Source: Bacillaceae bacterium JMAK1 (GTDB lineage: Bacteria; Bacillota; Bacilli; Bacillales; Marinococcaceae). From it: 64,000 nt of DNA. The notes beneath the pieces are model-generated. The model ran no database searches. It was given only the letters and a program-made list of their open reading frames with translations, and was not told where the DNA came from. A program made the translations under genes and the position numbers. Where the stretch lies: positions 992,001 through 1,056,000 of the forward strand of contig JIBW01000002.1 of the NCBI GenBank assembly GCA_012970285.1. Direction: 5' to 3'. Position 1 is the stretch's first letter; each line of letters starts with the position of its first letter. Positions 7,712-17,052 of this stretch are shown here, in pieces.

Positions 7712-9295
7712 GTGAGTGTTACTGTATCATATGTGCTTGTCGCTGATTCAATGAGTACTGAAGGATTGCGTCCGTTACTTGATGATCCACGAATTGAAGT
7801 CGTCCAGAAGAAACCTTCAGAATTAGACTCTTTAGAGGATTTTGTAGCTCTTGTTGTTCGAAGTGCAACACAAGTTGATGAAGCGTTATTGTTACGCATG
7901 CCTAATCTTAAAATCGTCGCTAGAGCCGGTGTAGGTGTCGATAATATTGATTTAGATGCAGCTACGAAACACGGAGTTATCGTAATTAATGCTCCTGATG
8001 GAAATACCATTTCAACTGCTGAACACACATTTGCAATGATGATGGCACTTTCTCGTAATATCCCACAAGCGTATGCATCTGTGAAAGCAAAAGAATGGAA
8101 TCGTAAAGCATTTCAAGGTATGGAACTCCGAGGGAAAACGCTCGGCATTATCGGATTCGGTCGAATTGGTTCAGAACTTTCCAAAAGAGCTGCTGCTTTT
8201 CAAATGTCAGTTGTAGTCTTTGATCCGTTTCTGACTCCAGAACGTGCAAAAAAAGCAGGCGTTACACTCGTAGAACTTGATGATCTTCTCCATCAAGCAG
8301 ATGTCATCACCGTGCACACACCGTTAACGAAAGAAACAAAAGGGTTGCTAAATGAGGAAACGTTAAAGAAAACGAAACGCGGTGTGTTAATTCTAAACAT
8401 TGCTCGCGGTGGGATCATTGATGAGTATGCCCTTCAAAAAGCGATTGAAGATGGGCATGTAGGCGGTGCTGCACTTGATGTGTTTGTGAACGAACCGACT
8501 GATAATTTCGACTTGATCGGCCTTACACAAGTGATTGCGACACCTCATATTGCCGCTTCAACGCATGAAGCACAAGAAAGTGTTGCATCACAAGTCTCTT
8601 ATGAAATTGCCCAAGTGTTAAATGGAGCACCTGCAACACATTCCATTAACTTGCCTGCCATTTCAGAAGAGCTATACGAACAAATAAAGCCGTATTACGA
8701 TTTAACGAAAGTGATGGGCTATTTCACATCTCAATGTGTGAAAACCCCTGTCCAACATATTGACGTCTCTTTTGGTGGCGACATTGCAACGGAAGAAACG
8801 TCTGTACTTACGAGAAGTTTTATGTCAGGTTTTCTTTCTCCTCGTGTAGATGCAGGCGTTAATGAAGTAAATGCAGGTATTATCGCCAAAGAACGAGGCA
8901 TTTCTTACAGCGAAGCTCATAGTTCCGAAAGCTACGGTTATGCGAACATCATCCAAGCGAACGTGAAAGGGACTGCCGGAGAGTTTCTCGTTCGTGGTAC
9001 GTATATTGATGCCTTTGGGCCTAGAATTATTCGAATTAATGAATTCAACGTCGATCTCTTCCCTTCTGGACACTTGATCTATATTAAACATACTGATCAG
9101 CCTGGTGTTATTGGTGAAATGGGACAGGCACTAGGAAAGCATGGTGTGAACATCGCAACGATGCAAGTTGGTCGTAAAGAAGAAGGCGGAGATGCAATTA
9201 TGATGCTTTCTGTTGATAAAGAAATCCCACAAGAAGCGATTGAACAATTAACGTCTGTTCCTGCAATACTCGCAGCTGACGTCATTGAACTTTAA
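7712..9295 (+). CDS. serA: D-3-phosphoglycerate dehydrogenase
   Basis: Catalyses the first step of serine synthesis, oxidation of 3-phosphoglycerate with NAD. The 527 residues show the substrate-binding segment (RAGVGVDNID), the Rossmann motif GIIGFGRIGSE, the catalytic stretches NIARGGIIDE and ATPHIAAST, a middle ASB domain and a C-terminal ACT domain (HTDQPGVIGEMG) that usually gives serine feedback control. The start is probably the GTG at 7712 behind AAAGGGAG; the longer frame with an earlier start has no ribosome site. fer and serA are also close in B. subtilis. Confidence 0.96.
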   Translation: MSVTVSYVLVADSMSTEGLRPLLDDPRIEVVQKKPSELDSLEDFVALVVRSATQVDEALLLRMPNLKIVARAGVGVDNIDLDAATKHGVIVINAPDGNTISTAEHTFAMMMALSRNIPQAYASVKAKEWNRKAFQGMELRGKTLGIIGFGRIGSELSKRAAAFQMSVVVFDPFLTPERAKKAGVTLVELDDLLHQADVITVHTPLTKETKGLLNEETLKKTKRGVLILNIARGGIIDEYALQKAIEDGHVGGAALDVFVNEPTDNFDLIGLTQVIATPHIAASTHEAQESVASQVSYEIAQVLNGAPATHSINLPAISEELYEQIKPYYDLTKVMGYFTSQCVKTPVQHIDVSFGGDIATEETSVLTRSFMSGFLSPRVDAGVNEVNAGIIAKERGISYSEAHSSESYGYANIIQANVKGTAGEFLVRGTYIDAFGPRIIRINEFNVDLFPSGHLIYIKHTDQPGVIGEMGQALGKHGVNIATMQVGRKEEGGDAIMMLSVDKEIPQEAIEQLTSVPAILAADVIEL

Positions 9296-9306
9296 ATCGA
9301 GCACTA

Positions 9307-9350
9307 AAAACCCCTTTTAGACGACGTTGTCTTTAAAAAGGGGTTTTCTT
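9307..9350. terminator. Intrinsic terminator after serA, bidirectional
   Basis: Arms AAAACCCCTTTT (9307-9318) and AAAAGGGGTTTT (9336-9347) pair over 12 bp. It serves serA and can also end the convergent gene at 9349-9735, whose stop lies in its edge. Confidence 0.8.
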
Positions 9351-9735
9351 ATGACCTTGGGAAAAAGTAGTTAAGAATTTTCGTTAATTGTTCTGGTTCT
9401 CTTTTCTTAAGAAACGACGTTCCTATGTCTGTAATTTTGAGCTCATTATTACTTATGGTAATCCAGCCTTCTAGAATTGAAACGTGTTGAAACAATCGAT
9501 AGAGGTGAACATCCGCTGTCTTCTTTTCATGTAACAATTGATAGTGAAGCATTTGTTCAATATCGAGCCAAGCTTCACGACGGATCAGTCCATCTTCATC
9601 CAATGCGACTGCTCCTTGTTTTTCAATGTACTTTAACATAAAACGAAACAACGCCAGAAGCCACACTTGTTCTCGAGCTTTCGTTTGCTCGTTTAACCAC
9701 TTGATCGTTGACACAGGAGTATCTCTGGCTTCCAT
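9349..9735 (-). CDS. Hypothetical protein, 128 residues
   Basis: The start follows AAAGGAGCGAGG, a good ribosome site. The protein is helical and charged with no membrane segment. The spacing of helices in the middle (EAWLDIEQMLHYQLLHEKK) followed by a short strand-like piece (EGWITISNNELKITDIG) resembles a winged-helix fold, and the terminal FLKKREPEQL would be a final helix. This is only a shape impression; I recognise no family. It is convergent with serA and upstream neighbours on the same strand are a 32-residue peptide and the adenosyltransferase. Confidence 0.6.
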   Translation of the reverse strand: MEARDTPVSTIKWLNEQTKAREQVWLLALFRFMLKYIEKQGAVALDEDGLIRREAWLDIEQMLHYQLLHEKKTADVHLYRLFQHVSILEGWITISNNELKITDIGTSFLKKREPEQLTKILNYFFPRS

Positions 9736-9763
9736 AACCTCGCTCCTTTGTTGAACCTGCTGC

Positions 9764-9862
9764 TTAAACCGTAAAGGTTGAGACGACTAGAACATTCATA
9801 ATGACGAGTAAAACTCCTGCAAACAACAATACCATACCGAAACGCTTTGCATAATCCAACAT
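9764..9862 (-). CDS. 32-residue single-membrane-segment peptide
   Basis: The frame begins MLDYAKRFGMVLLFAG and forms one membrane segment (about residues 9-28) after a short amphipathic, basic start. A ribosome site, AGGAGA, precedes the ATG by six or seven bases, and the stop is 28 nt before the downstream gene. The combination of a clear ribosome site, uninterrupted hydrophobic content and operon-like spacing supports translation. Function unknown; small membrane peptides of this kind often bind larger membrane proteins, which is inference here. Confidence 0.55.
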   Translation of the reverse strand: MLDYAKRFGMVLLFAGVLLVIMNVLVVSTFTV

Positions 9863-9921
9863 GCTTTTGTCTCCTAACCAATTATGATTACCATCGATCA
9901 GTATATGATCAAGGTGATCAT

Positions 9922-10482
9922 TTATTCCTTAAAAACAATCGCACTACGCTCATATTCCACATCCGATACATTAAGTGAATAATTTGCAAAACGGGCAGCA
10001 GCAAAGAAATAATCGGACAACCGATTCACATACTGCAACACCGGTTCATGAATCGCTTCCACTTGCTTTAGTTCTACTAGCGTACGTTCAGCTCGCCTCG
10101 TTTCTGTGCGACATACGTGTAACGACGCTGCTAGCTCCGAACCCCCAGGTAAAATAAAGCGTTCAAGTTGCGGTGATTTTTCTGTGTACTCATCGATCCA
10201 CGATTCCAATTGCTCAATCATTGATGATTGTACTTTATAAACGGCGTCTTCCTTTACAGTTGCAAGGTCACTGCCACAGTCAAACAGTTCATGCTGAATG
10301 GTTAATAATTGCGGTTTCAATACGTGAAGCTCAAACCGTTCACAAATCACTCTCGCTTGTCCGATAAAGCTGTTTACTTCATCTAATGAGCCGTACGCAT
10401 GAATTCGTAAGTCATGTTTTAAACGTCTTCCACCAATAATGCTCGTTTTCCCTTGGTCGCCACCTCTTGTATAGATCTTCAC
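9922..10482 (-). CDS. PduO-type cob(I)alamin adenosyltransferase
   Basis: Transfers the adenosyl group of ATP to cob(I)alamin to make coenzyme B12. The 186-residue length and motifs fit PduO-type enzymes: TRGGDQGKTS at the N-terminus binds ATP, HAYGSLDEVNSFIG follows, and the signature CRTETRRAERT is near residues 128-138, with LQYVNRLSDYFFAAAR after it. It is the counterpart of B. subtilis YvqK. It precedes the hypothetical genes on the same strand and lies downstream of resE, past a hairpin. Confidence 0.92.
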   Translation of the reverse strand: MKIYTRGGDQGKTSIIGGRRLKHDLRIHAYGSLDEVNSFIGQARVICERFELHVLKPQLLTIQHELFDCGSDLATVKEDAVYKVQSSMIEQLESWIDEYTEKSPQLERFILPGGSELAASLHVCRTETRRAERTLVELKQVEAIHEPVLQYVNRLSDYFFAAARFANYSLNVSDVEYERSAIVFKE

Positions 10483-10531
10483 TTCGGTCCACCACCTTAC
10501 GATTACTAATCATTGCTTTTCATTAAAATCG

Positions 10532-10560
10532 TACAGTGCTCCACATCTCGGAGCACTGTA
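10532..10560 (-). terminator. Terminator-like hairpin after resE
   Basis: A perfect 11-bp stem (TACAGTGCTCC/GGAGCACTGTA) with a 7-nt loop. The U-run on the minus strand is poor (GATTTTAATG), so termination may be partial. Confidence 0.6.
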
Positions 10561-10582
10561 CCACGTTCTTTCTTTACTTTTT

Positions 10583-12349
10583 TCATTGTTGGGCCTTGTG
10601 TAGCGTAATTGTAAATGTCGTTCCCATACCTTCTTTACTCTGAACGACAATTTCCCCACCGTGACTTTCAATGATGTTCTTCACGATTGCAAGACCAAGA
10701 CCTGTACCTGCATTGCCACGCGTTCTAGCTTTATCTGCCTTGTAGAACCTCTCAAATACGAATGGTAAATCACTTTCTGGAATTCCGGTACCCGTATCAG
10801 TGATGTTGATTTTTACAGTTTCATTCATTGTATACAGGCTACACGTGATGCTTCCACCAGATTCTGTGTGGCGTACAGCATTCGAATACAGATTCGTTAA
10901 TACTTGCTCTATTCGATCTGGATCTGCATAGATCATCGCTTCTTGATCACTAGAATCAAAATACAACTGCAAGTCCGCATCTTTAGCCATTTGCTGGAAC
11001 TTCTGATGCACTTTCTTTGCTAATTGCACGACTTCAAAGTCTTGTTTGATGAGTGTAATATTGCCAGACTCCATCCGAGCAAGATCTAACAATTCATTAA
11101 CTAACCGACCCATTCGAAGCGATTCATCGTATATGATTCTCGTCATCTCTTCTTTTTCTTCTTCTGTTTCGGCCACATGATCAAGCAACGCTTCGCTATA
11201 ACCTTGTAACATCGCAATTGGCGTTCTTAGCTCATGTGAGACGTTTGCGATAAAGTCTTTTCGGAGTTTGTCATGTTGACGCTCTTCCGTCATATCACGA
11301 ATAACGAGGACAACTCCTCGAACGTGATCTTCATCGTATAGTGGGGTCATTAATGATGCATACGTTCTTCCTTGCACCGATAACTCCACCCATTCCTCTT
11401 CTTCATGAGTGACGACTTTTTGGAACAACAATTGTAAGCGTTCGGGCAACCCTTGGTTTTCGTCATTCTCATAGGCATACGCTTCTAAAAAACGCTCTGC
11501 TGGGGGATTCGTAACGACCATATCTCCTCGACGATTTAATGTAATCACACCGTCTGCCATTGAACTAAGAATTCTCGTTAATTGTGCTTTTTCATAATTT
11601 AACGCGTTAATATTATTGTTCAATTGCCGTCTCATTCGATTAAAAGCGATCGCTAACTGTCCGATCTCATCGTGTGTAAGCATCGGAACTGACGTATCGA
11701 ACTTCCCTTTTGCGACTTCGAGTGTTACTTGGCGCATTTTTCGAAGAGGTGCCGTTACTCGGCTAGAGAGGAAAAAGGCAAAAAACGTCGTTAAAATTAA
11801 ACCAATTCCTGCCGCAAGCAAAATAATACGCTTCGTCTCAGCCGTTGTTTCATCCATTAAATCTAATGAATTGTATAGGAATATTGCAAATTGATCGTTT
11901 TGTGTGTACGCAGGTGCCCCGACAACGATGTATTCTGAAGCTTGTTCGTCTCCAGGTTGCTCATACGCGATCGGGCTAATCACTTGTCGCTCTCCTTGAA
12001 AAACGTCATCAAACGTTTGATGATTGGCGAAGAACAACGGTGGTATGTAATTATCTTCTTCTACAGCGGGATCTGTCGTCCAATATGGAATGTTTTCGCG
12101 GAAAATAACAACTTTCATTCCGTGTGCTTGCTCTAATTGACGGACGGAGCGGAAGGACTGTGGTTGTCCTTCCCCTTGTTCAATCGTTGCAACGATAAAA
12201 GACGCATGATTACTCAGCTCGTCTTCAACTTGTGACAGATGAAAGTTTTCAAAAAACTGAAAGAGCAGTATCGCTAATATGCCCAATACTGCTGTAACGA
12301 GCATTAAAATCGTAATCCAGAGCTTCCCTACAATGCTCCGCCAAATCAT
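10583..12349 (-). CDS. resE: Sensor histidine kinase ResE
   Basis: The sensor of the ResDE two-component system for oxygen-limited respiration and cytochrome genes. The 588 residues contain a first membrane segment (about 9-31), an outside domain, a second segment (about 174-195), a HAMP linker, a PAS-like domain, the phospho-acceptor box NVSHELRTPIAML, and ATP-binding motifs DTGTGIPE and GTGLGLAI. The start overlaps the resD stop as ATGA. Gene order resB-resC-resD-resE is as in B. subtilis, with resA absent from the front. Confidence 0.95.
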   Translation of the reverse strand: MIWRSIVGKLWITILMLVTAVLGILAILLFQFFENFHLSQVEDELSNHASFIVATIEQGEGQPQSFRSVRQLEQAHGMKVVIFRENIPYWTTDPAVEEDNYIPPLFFANHQTFDDVFQGERQVISPIAYEQPGDEQASEYIVVGAPAYTQNDQFAIFLYNSLDLMDETTAETKRIILLAAGIGLILTTFFAFFLSSRVTAPLRKMRQVTLEVAKGKFDTSVPMLTHDEIGQLAIAFNRMRRQLNNNINALNYEKAQLTRILSSMADGVITLNRRGDMVVTNPPAERFLEAYAYENDENQGLPERLQLLFQKVVTHEEEEWVELSVQGRTYASLMTPLYDEDHVRGVVLVIRDMTEERQHDKLRKDFIANVSHELRTPIAMLQGYSEALLDHVAETEEEKEEMTRIIYDESLRMGRLVNELLDLARMESGNITLIKQDFEVVQLAKKVHQKFQQMAKDADLQLYFDSSDQEAMIYADPDRIEQVLTNLYSNAVRHTESGGSITCSLYTMNETVKINITDTGTGIPESDLPFVFERFYKADKARTRGNAGTGLGLAIVKNIIESHGGEIVVQSKEGMGTTFTITLHKAQQ

Positions 12350-13092
12350 TGTTTTTGCTTCACATTTTCGAACTTATAGCCAATTCCCCAAACGGTCGTA
12401 ATCATGTCGCCTGCATCTGTTGAAATACTATTCAGCTTCTCGCGAAGACGTTTCACGTGGGTATCTACAGTACGTAAGTCACCAAAGAACTCATACTTCC
12501 ATACGTCTTTTAATAACTTCTCTCGAGAAAACACTTTATCTGGAGAGCTGGCCAAGTAATACAGTAACTCATATTCTTTAGGCGTTAATGCGACCTCTTC
12601 TCCCTTTACCGTTACACGGTGAGCATCATGGTCGATTGAAATTGCATCAAAAACGAGAATGTTCTTCGCTTGCGTGTCCGTTTGCAAATAACGCGTCGAT
12701 GACGTGCGTCGAAGTAGCGCTTTAACACGGAGAATAACTTCTCTTGGGCTAAATGGTTTGACGATATAATCATCTGTTCCTTCTTCAAACCCTTGGACTC
12801 GATTTGCTTCTTCGCCTTTTGCAGTGAGAATTGCAACTGGTGTTGCTTTAACTGTTCGCAATTCCTGTAGCACTTGAATGCCGTCCATACCAGGCATCAT
12901 TAAGTCTAATAAAATTAAGTCATAATCGTCTTCAGTCGCTAATTGAAGTGCATCTTCACCGTTCTCTGCTTCGACAACCGTGTATTTCTCACGCTCCAAA
13001 TACATGCGAAGAAGTCGACGGATTCGTTCTTCATCATCAACGACGAGAATTTTCACTTCATGTTCGCGTTCAAATTCAGTTTCCATACACAT
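12346..13092 (-). CDS. resD: OmpR/PhoB-type response regulator ResD
   Basis: Partner of ResE. The receiver domain has KILVVDDEERIRR at the start and the phospho-acceptor Asp in LILLDLMMPGMDG, with the conserved Lys in DYIVKPFSPREV. A winged-helix DNA-binding domain follows (LTPKEYELLYYLA, DLRTVDTHVKRLREKL). The start may be the first ATG (13092) or the next, two codons later; GGAGGG stands upstream of both. A hairpin between resC and resD suggests that resDE may be partly uncoupled from resBC. Confidence 0.95.
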   Translation of the reverse strand: MCMETEFEREHEVKILVVDDEERIRRLLRMYLEREKYTVVEAENGEDALQLATEDDYDLILLDLMMPGMDGIQVLQELRTVKATPVAILTAKGEEANRVQGFEEGTDDYIVKPFSPREVILRVKALLRRTSSTRYLQTDTQAKNILVFDAISIDHDAHRVTVKGEEVALTPKEYELLYYLASSPDKVFSREKLLKDVWKYEFFGDLRTVDTHVKRLREKLNSISTDAGDMITTVWGIGYKFENVKQKQ

Positions 13093-13136
13093 AAACCCTC
13101 CACAACAATTATGGTTACGTTCTCTAACAACTAGAA

Positions 13137-13171
13137 CGAAAGAGGCGATCTTTTACAGAGCGCCTCTTTCG
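13137..13171 (-). terminator. Hairpin between resC and resD
   Basis: Arms CGAAAGAGGCG (13137-13147) and CGCCTCTTTCG (13161-13171) form an 11-bp stem; the following minus-strand bases TTCTAG are a poor U-run. It may attenuate read-through from resC into resD. Confidence 0.5.
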
Positions 13172-13196
13172 TACTTTCTAATAAGCGAATTGCTGA

Positions 13197-14402
13197 TTAT
13201 GCATAGGAGTGTAATCCGGCAATCACTAAGTTAACAAAAATGAGGTTAAACATAATGATAGCAAATCCGATTACCGCTAGCCAAGCAGATCGCTCACCAA
13301 TCCAGTTTCTAGATAGTCTTAAGTGTAAATATGCTGCATAGAAGAAGAACGTAATAAGCGCCCATACTTCTTTAGGATCCCAACCCCAGAATCTCGTCCA
13401 TGCAATTTGGGCGTAGATCATTGCAAAGGCAAGTCCACCAAGGGCAAATAATGGGAAGCCAATCGCAATTGCTCGATAACTTAATTCATCAACCGTTTGT
13501 GGCTTTACCCCTTTTAAGAGTGGCTGTAACATCGCGGAAATTCTGCGATTACGTCCAATTAAACGAATCACCCAATAAAGTAGGAAACCACTACCAAATG
13601 ACCAAACGACCGTGTTTAAATCTTCACTAATGATCCAATCCGGTGCATAAAAGAGCGGAGAAAAACGATCTTCTGTTTCAAGAACACCTTCATTTGGACC
13701 GATAATCGCTGGCAAGTTGTACGTTTTCTCAGCGTCTTCGCCTTGTTCATTTACATACGTAAACTGTGCTTCATAATTCGTAGCTTCAAAGACGTTTGTG
13801 AGAATAACAAAGGCAAGACCTGTTAACAACGTATACATAATAAACTCAATACCAAACGTTCGTTTTGTCATTTTCTTACCCGACAAATCGAGCGTTCGTA
13901 CTAAGTAAACGAGTCCAGCTCCAAAACTAACGGCTAAAATCCCTTGTGCCAATGCTACTGTAATAACGTGAATTGCTAACCAGTTTGATTGCAATGACGG
14001 TACGAGTGGTGCAATTTCCGTTGAGAAAACGGATGCGTATGCAATAATTAGCATAATGACTGGAATTGTAAACAAACCGAGTACGTTTGATTTATAAATT
14101 CCATTTATAACAACAAATGCGAGACTAAAACAAATGGCTAAAAATGCGGTGTACTCAAACATGTTACTGACTGGCGGATGTCCGCCTGCTGCCCACCGCG
14201 TAAAGAAATACCCAAAAGCAAATACAACACCAATGACTGTTGCAATGTACCCCCAAGTACCCCAACGGTTTTTCTTTACATTCCCTTCTTTATTTCGGAA
14301 CTGACGACCTGTTACAGATAAGATGTAAAAGACTGTCGCTGCGAAATAGAAGAAGAAGGCGATGTAGAGTAGATTACTACTTAACTCTGCAAGAGAATTC
14401 AT
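13197..14402 (-). CDS. resC: Cytochrome c biogenesis protein ResC (CcsA type)
   Basis: A multi-span membrane protein of 401 residues that with ResB forms the system II haem export and attachment machinery. The haem-handling tryptophan-rich stretch WTRFWGWDPKEVWALI is present in the C-terminal third, in an outside loop between membrane segments, with conserved flanking histidines expected. Start ATG 14402 follows AGGAGG. It lies 47 nt after resB and is clearly part of the same operon. Confidence 0.94.
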   Translation of the reverse strand: MNSLAELSSNLLYIAFFFYFAATVFYILSVTGRQFRNKEGNVKKNRWGTWGYIATVIGVVFAFGYFFTRWAAGGHPPVSNMFEYTAFLAICFSLAFVVINGIYKSNVLGLFTIPVIMLIIAYASVFSTEIAPLVPSLQSNWLAIHVITVALAQGILAVSFGAGLVYLVRTLDLSGKKMTKRTFGIEFIMYTLLTGLAFVILTNVFEATNYEAQFTYVNEQGEDAEKTYNLPAIIGPNEGVLETEDRFSPLFYAPDWIISEDLNTVVWSFGSGFLLYWVIRLIGRNRRISAMLQPLLKGVKPQTVDELSYRAIAIGFPLFALGGLAFAMIYAQIAWTRFWGWDPKEVWALITFFFYAAYLHLRLSRNWIGERSAWLAVIGFAIIMFNLIFVNLVIAGLHSYA

Positions 14403-14449
14403 ACGTGTACCTCCTAACCGCTCGTGTTACGTTCACGAGCGGCACGCTC

Positions 14450-16114
14450 TTAAAGATTATCCTTTTCCTTATATTCCTTTTCATACTCTTCATCCGTCTG
14501 ATCAACGGGCTCACTAAGCTCTGTTTGTTCAGTTACACTACGAATTTCTTTTTTGATGGATTCCCAGTTTTTGTTCGTATGGGCTGCAATGAGTATTTCT
14601 CCATCGTTTTCACGTTGTAACCAAACCCGACGGTGTGGCCAATACGAACCTTGTAACAGCCCTAGCAAGAATATCGAACCACCAGCGATGAGGAATGGTA
14701 GTGTCAAATCTTTACGAACCTTTAAGCCTGTGACATGATTCGTATCAATACCTGCAAATGTAAAGGCATACTGATGTGGATCATCTTCGTCGTCTCTAAT
14801 CTCAAAGTTTCTTTGGATCCGAATAAAAGTAAGTTCTTCCTCACCATCTTCATTCGTCATTTCGAAGATAAATGCCGGATTATCTGGAACGTTATTCTCT
14901 GTTGTAGGTTCACCCGCATCGTTAATGATGAAGTTAGCGAAATAGTCGTAGATGTACACTTCTTCACCGTTATCAAGCGTATAGTAGTCCTCAGGGTTGT
15001 TTAAATCAACCGTAAATGAACCAGCAGACTCACCTGTTTCACGATCTTCCACATCAAAGCTCATCGCACTTAACTCATTTAACTTGTAATCGAGCTGATA
15101 CACAGAATAGTTATCGAAATAGAGCGGTGAATTCACTTCAATCTCCTGCTCTGAAATCGCTTCTAATTCTCGACCTGCACCTACCGTAGACTCATCTGTA
15201 GGCATGTACAAAATCGAGTGTGTTCGAAATGTTTCAATGTGTTCTGCACCAGGAGCGGCTTGCATTGCCCCTTGGAAACGCTCATCATCTTCATCATAAA
15301 GCTCGACATCAAATTGTAAGTTTTCTAAGTAGTAATCTTGGCTTGTACCAGGAATCGGAACAGTCTCTCCTTCACGAACCCACATGTTCGCATCTACATA
15401 CATGCCAGGGAAGAACCGCAACATAGCACCAACTAAAAAGATAATGAGACCAATATGGTTGACGTACGGACCCCATCTTGCCCATCTCGCTTTTTCAGCA
15501 AGCACGTTTCCATTCTCTTCGAAAATCTTGTAGCGTTTCTTTTTTAGGAGTGACACGGCTTTGTTCATCGTTTCGTCTTGGTCCGTTACAGTTGAGCGAC
15601 CAAAGATGCGTTGACGAGACATGAATTTCTCATGACGTGTAACTCGTTGGTTCTTCAATGCTTTGTATAGTGGGAAGAAACGGTCAATACTTGCAATAAG
15701 AATTGAAATTCCTAGTGCTGTAATGAGTAACATGTACCACCATGACCCGTATAAATTATGAAAACCTAGTGTATAGTACAGTTCTCCAGCCCAGCCGTGT
15801 TCTTCAGCATAATAAGTTGCAGCATCTTGCCCAGGTGGTATAAATAGCTCCTGAGGAAAGATCGTACCGAATGCCGATGCAATTAAAATTACGACAATGA
15901 TTGTAATTCCTACTTTTACAGATGAGAAGAAATTCCAAACTTTGTCGATGATCGACTTGTTATACGTTTGTGAACGTCGCGCTGCACCTTCATAGCGCAT
16001 GTTCAATAATTCATCTGAATCTTTTTGCACGAGAGGCTTCCCGCATGAGCCACAAACTTCAGTACCGTATGGGTTTACATGCCCACATTCACAAATAATC
16101 TCTTTCTCTTTCAA
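14450..16114 (-). CDS. resB: Cytochrome c biogenesis protein ResB
   Basis: The partner of ResC for cytochrome c maturation. A zinc-ribbon-like N-terminus (CECGH ... CGSCG) is followed by VWNFFSSVKVG and several membrane segments, then a large outside domain and a final membrane segment. Both the zinc ribbon and the SSVKVG region match B. subtilis ResB. The start is probably the TTG at 16114 with GAGGTGAT upstream, giving 554 residues. In B. subtilis resA precedes resB; here rluB is next to resB with no resA between. Confidence 0.94.
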   Translation of the reverse strand: MKEKEIICECGHVNPYGTEVCGSCGKPLVQKDSDELLNMRYEGAARRSQTYNKSIIDKVWNFFSSVKVGITIIVVILIASAFGTIFPQELFIPPGQDAATYYAEEHGWAGELYYTLGFHNLYGSWWYMLLITALGISILIASIDRFFPLYKALKNQRVTRHEKFMSRQRIFGRSTVTDQDETMNKAVSLLKKKRYKIFEENGNVLAEKARWARWGPYVNHIGLIIFLVGAMLRFFPGMYVDANMWVREGETVPIPGTSQDYYLENLQFDVELYDEDDERFQGAMQAAPGAEHIETFRTHSILYMPTDESTVGAGRELEAISEQEIEVNSPLYFDNYSVYQLDYKLNELSAMSFDVEDRETGESAGSFTVDLNNPEDYYTLDNGEEVYIYDYFANFIINDAGEPTTENNVPDNPAFIFEMTNEDGEEELTFIRIQRNFEIRDDEDDPHQYAFTFAGIDTNHVTGLKVRKDLTLPFLIAGGSIFLLGLLQGSYWPHRRVWLQRENDGEILIAAHTNKNWESIKKEIRSVTEQTELSEPVDQTDEEYEKEYKEKDNL

Positions 16115-16205
16115 TACTATCACCTCGTCCTAACTCGTGAGGGCTCTTATTTCAACAACAATTATACCGACTATACGCCTAAGATACTCCACGTTTCTAT
16201 GACGG

Positions 16206-16925
16206 TTATGTGACAGCTAATTCACGAAGTCGTGACACCTCAATTGGTTTCAGCGGACGATAATCACCAGGTTGCATCGTTTCTAACGTTAATAATCCAT
16301 ACTGTTCCCGCTTTAACTTGAGGACTGGGTGACCAACTGCCTCAAGCATCCGCCTTACTTGATGGTTTCTTCCTTCTGTAATGACAAGCTCAATAATGGA
16401 CGTATCATTTTGTTTGTTACCAGATTTAAAGGAAACTTTCGCTGGTAGCGTTTTTCCATCTTCTAACTGAACACCTTTAGCTAATTGCTTTAACGTTTCT
16501 CTTGAAGGCTTCCCTTTAATTTTAGCGATATACGTTTTCTTAATTTTGCTTTTCGGGTGCATCATTAAATTTGAAAATTCACCGTCGTTCGTTAAAATAA
16601 TTAAACCAGACGTATCGTAGTCCAAACGACCAACAGGGTAAATTCGTGCTTCTTCTTCATCAATAAAATCCGTAACAACTTTACGATCTTTGTCATCTTT
16701 TACAGCTGAAATGACCTTTCTAGGTTTGTAGAGCACATAATAAACCGGTGCTTCCTTTGTAATCGGCACATCATCTACTTCAATTGTTGCACGCTCACCG
16801 ACTTTCGTTCCGAGCGTTTTGACAACCTCGCCATTTACTTTCACTCGACCAGCGAGAATTAATGATTCTGCTTTTCTTCTTGACGTAATCCCTGCTTGGG
16901 CAATTACTTTTTGCAAACGTTCCAT
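16206..16925 (-). CDS. rluB: 23S rRNA pseudouridine synthase B
   Basis: Makes pseudouridine in 23S rRNA (position 2605 type). The 239 residues begin with an S4 RNA-binding domain (MERLQKVIAQAGITSRRKAE) followed by the catalytic motif GRLDYDTSGLIILTNDG containing the active Asp. The start is the ATG at 16925, six bases after GAGGTG; a longer frame adds five codons. It lies between spmB and resB as ypuL/rluB does in B. subtilis. Confidence 0.94.
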   Translation of the reverse strand: MERLQKVIAQAGITSRRKAESLILAGRVKVNGEVVKTLGTKVGERATIEVDDVPITKEAPVYYVLYKPRKVISAVKDDKDRKVVTDFIDEEEARIYPVGRLDYDTSGLIILTNDGEFSNLMMHPKSKIKKTYIAKIKGKPSRETLKQLAKGVQLEDGKTLPAKVSFKSGNKQNDTSIIELVITEGRNHQVRRMLEAVGHPVLKLKREQYGLLTLETMQPGDYRPLKPIEVSRLRELAVT

Positions 16926-17012
16926 GTCTTCACCTCGCATTTTATCATACGCTTAACACTTTGATTGTTCAAGGAGGAGACACGCCTTTTGAACATCGCT
17001 AATTTTCTTACA

Positions 17013-17052
17013 AAACAAAAAGACCATGCTTTTTTTATCAGCATGACCTTTT
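17013..17052 (-). terminator. Terminator-like hairpin after spmB
   Basis: An imperfect stem of CCATGC with GCATG and outer AAAAAG with CTTTTTT, with A/T runs on both sides, immediately after the spmB stop. The stem has a two-base internal mismatch. Confidence 0.5.

Noticed and set aside
14240-14620. Plus-strand 126-codon frame across resC/resB
   Set aside because: Antisense shadow of the res genes with no ribosome site.
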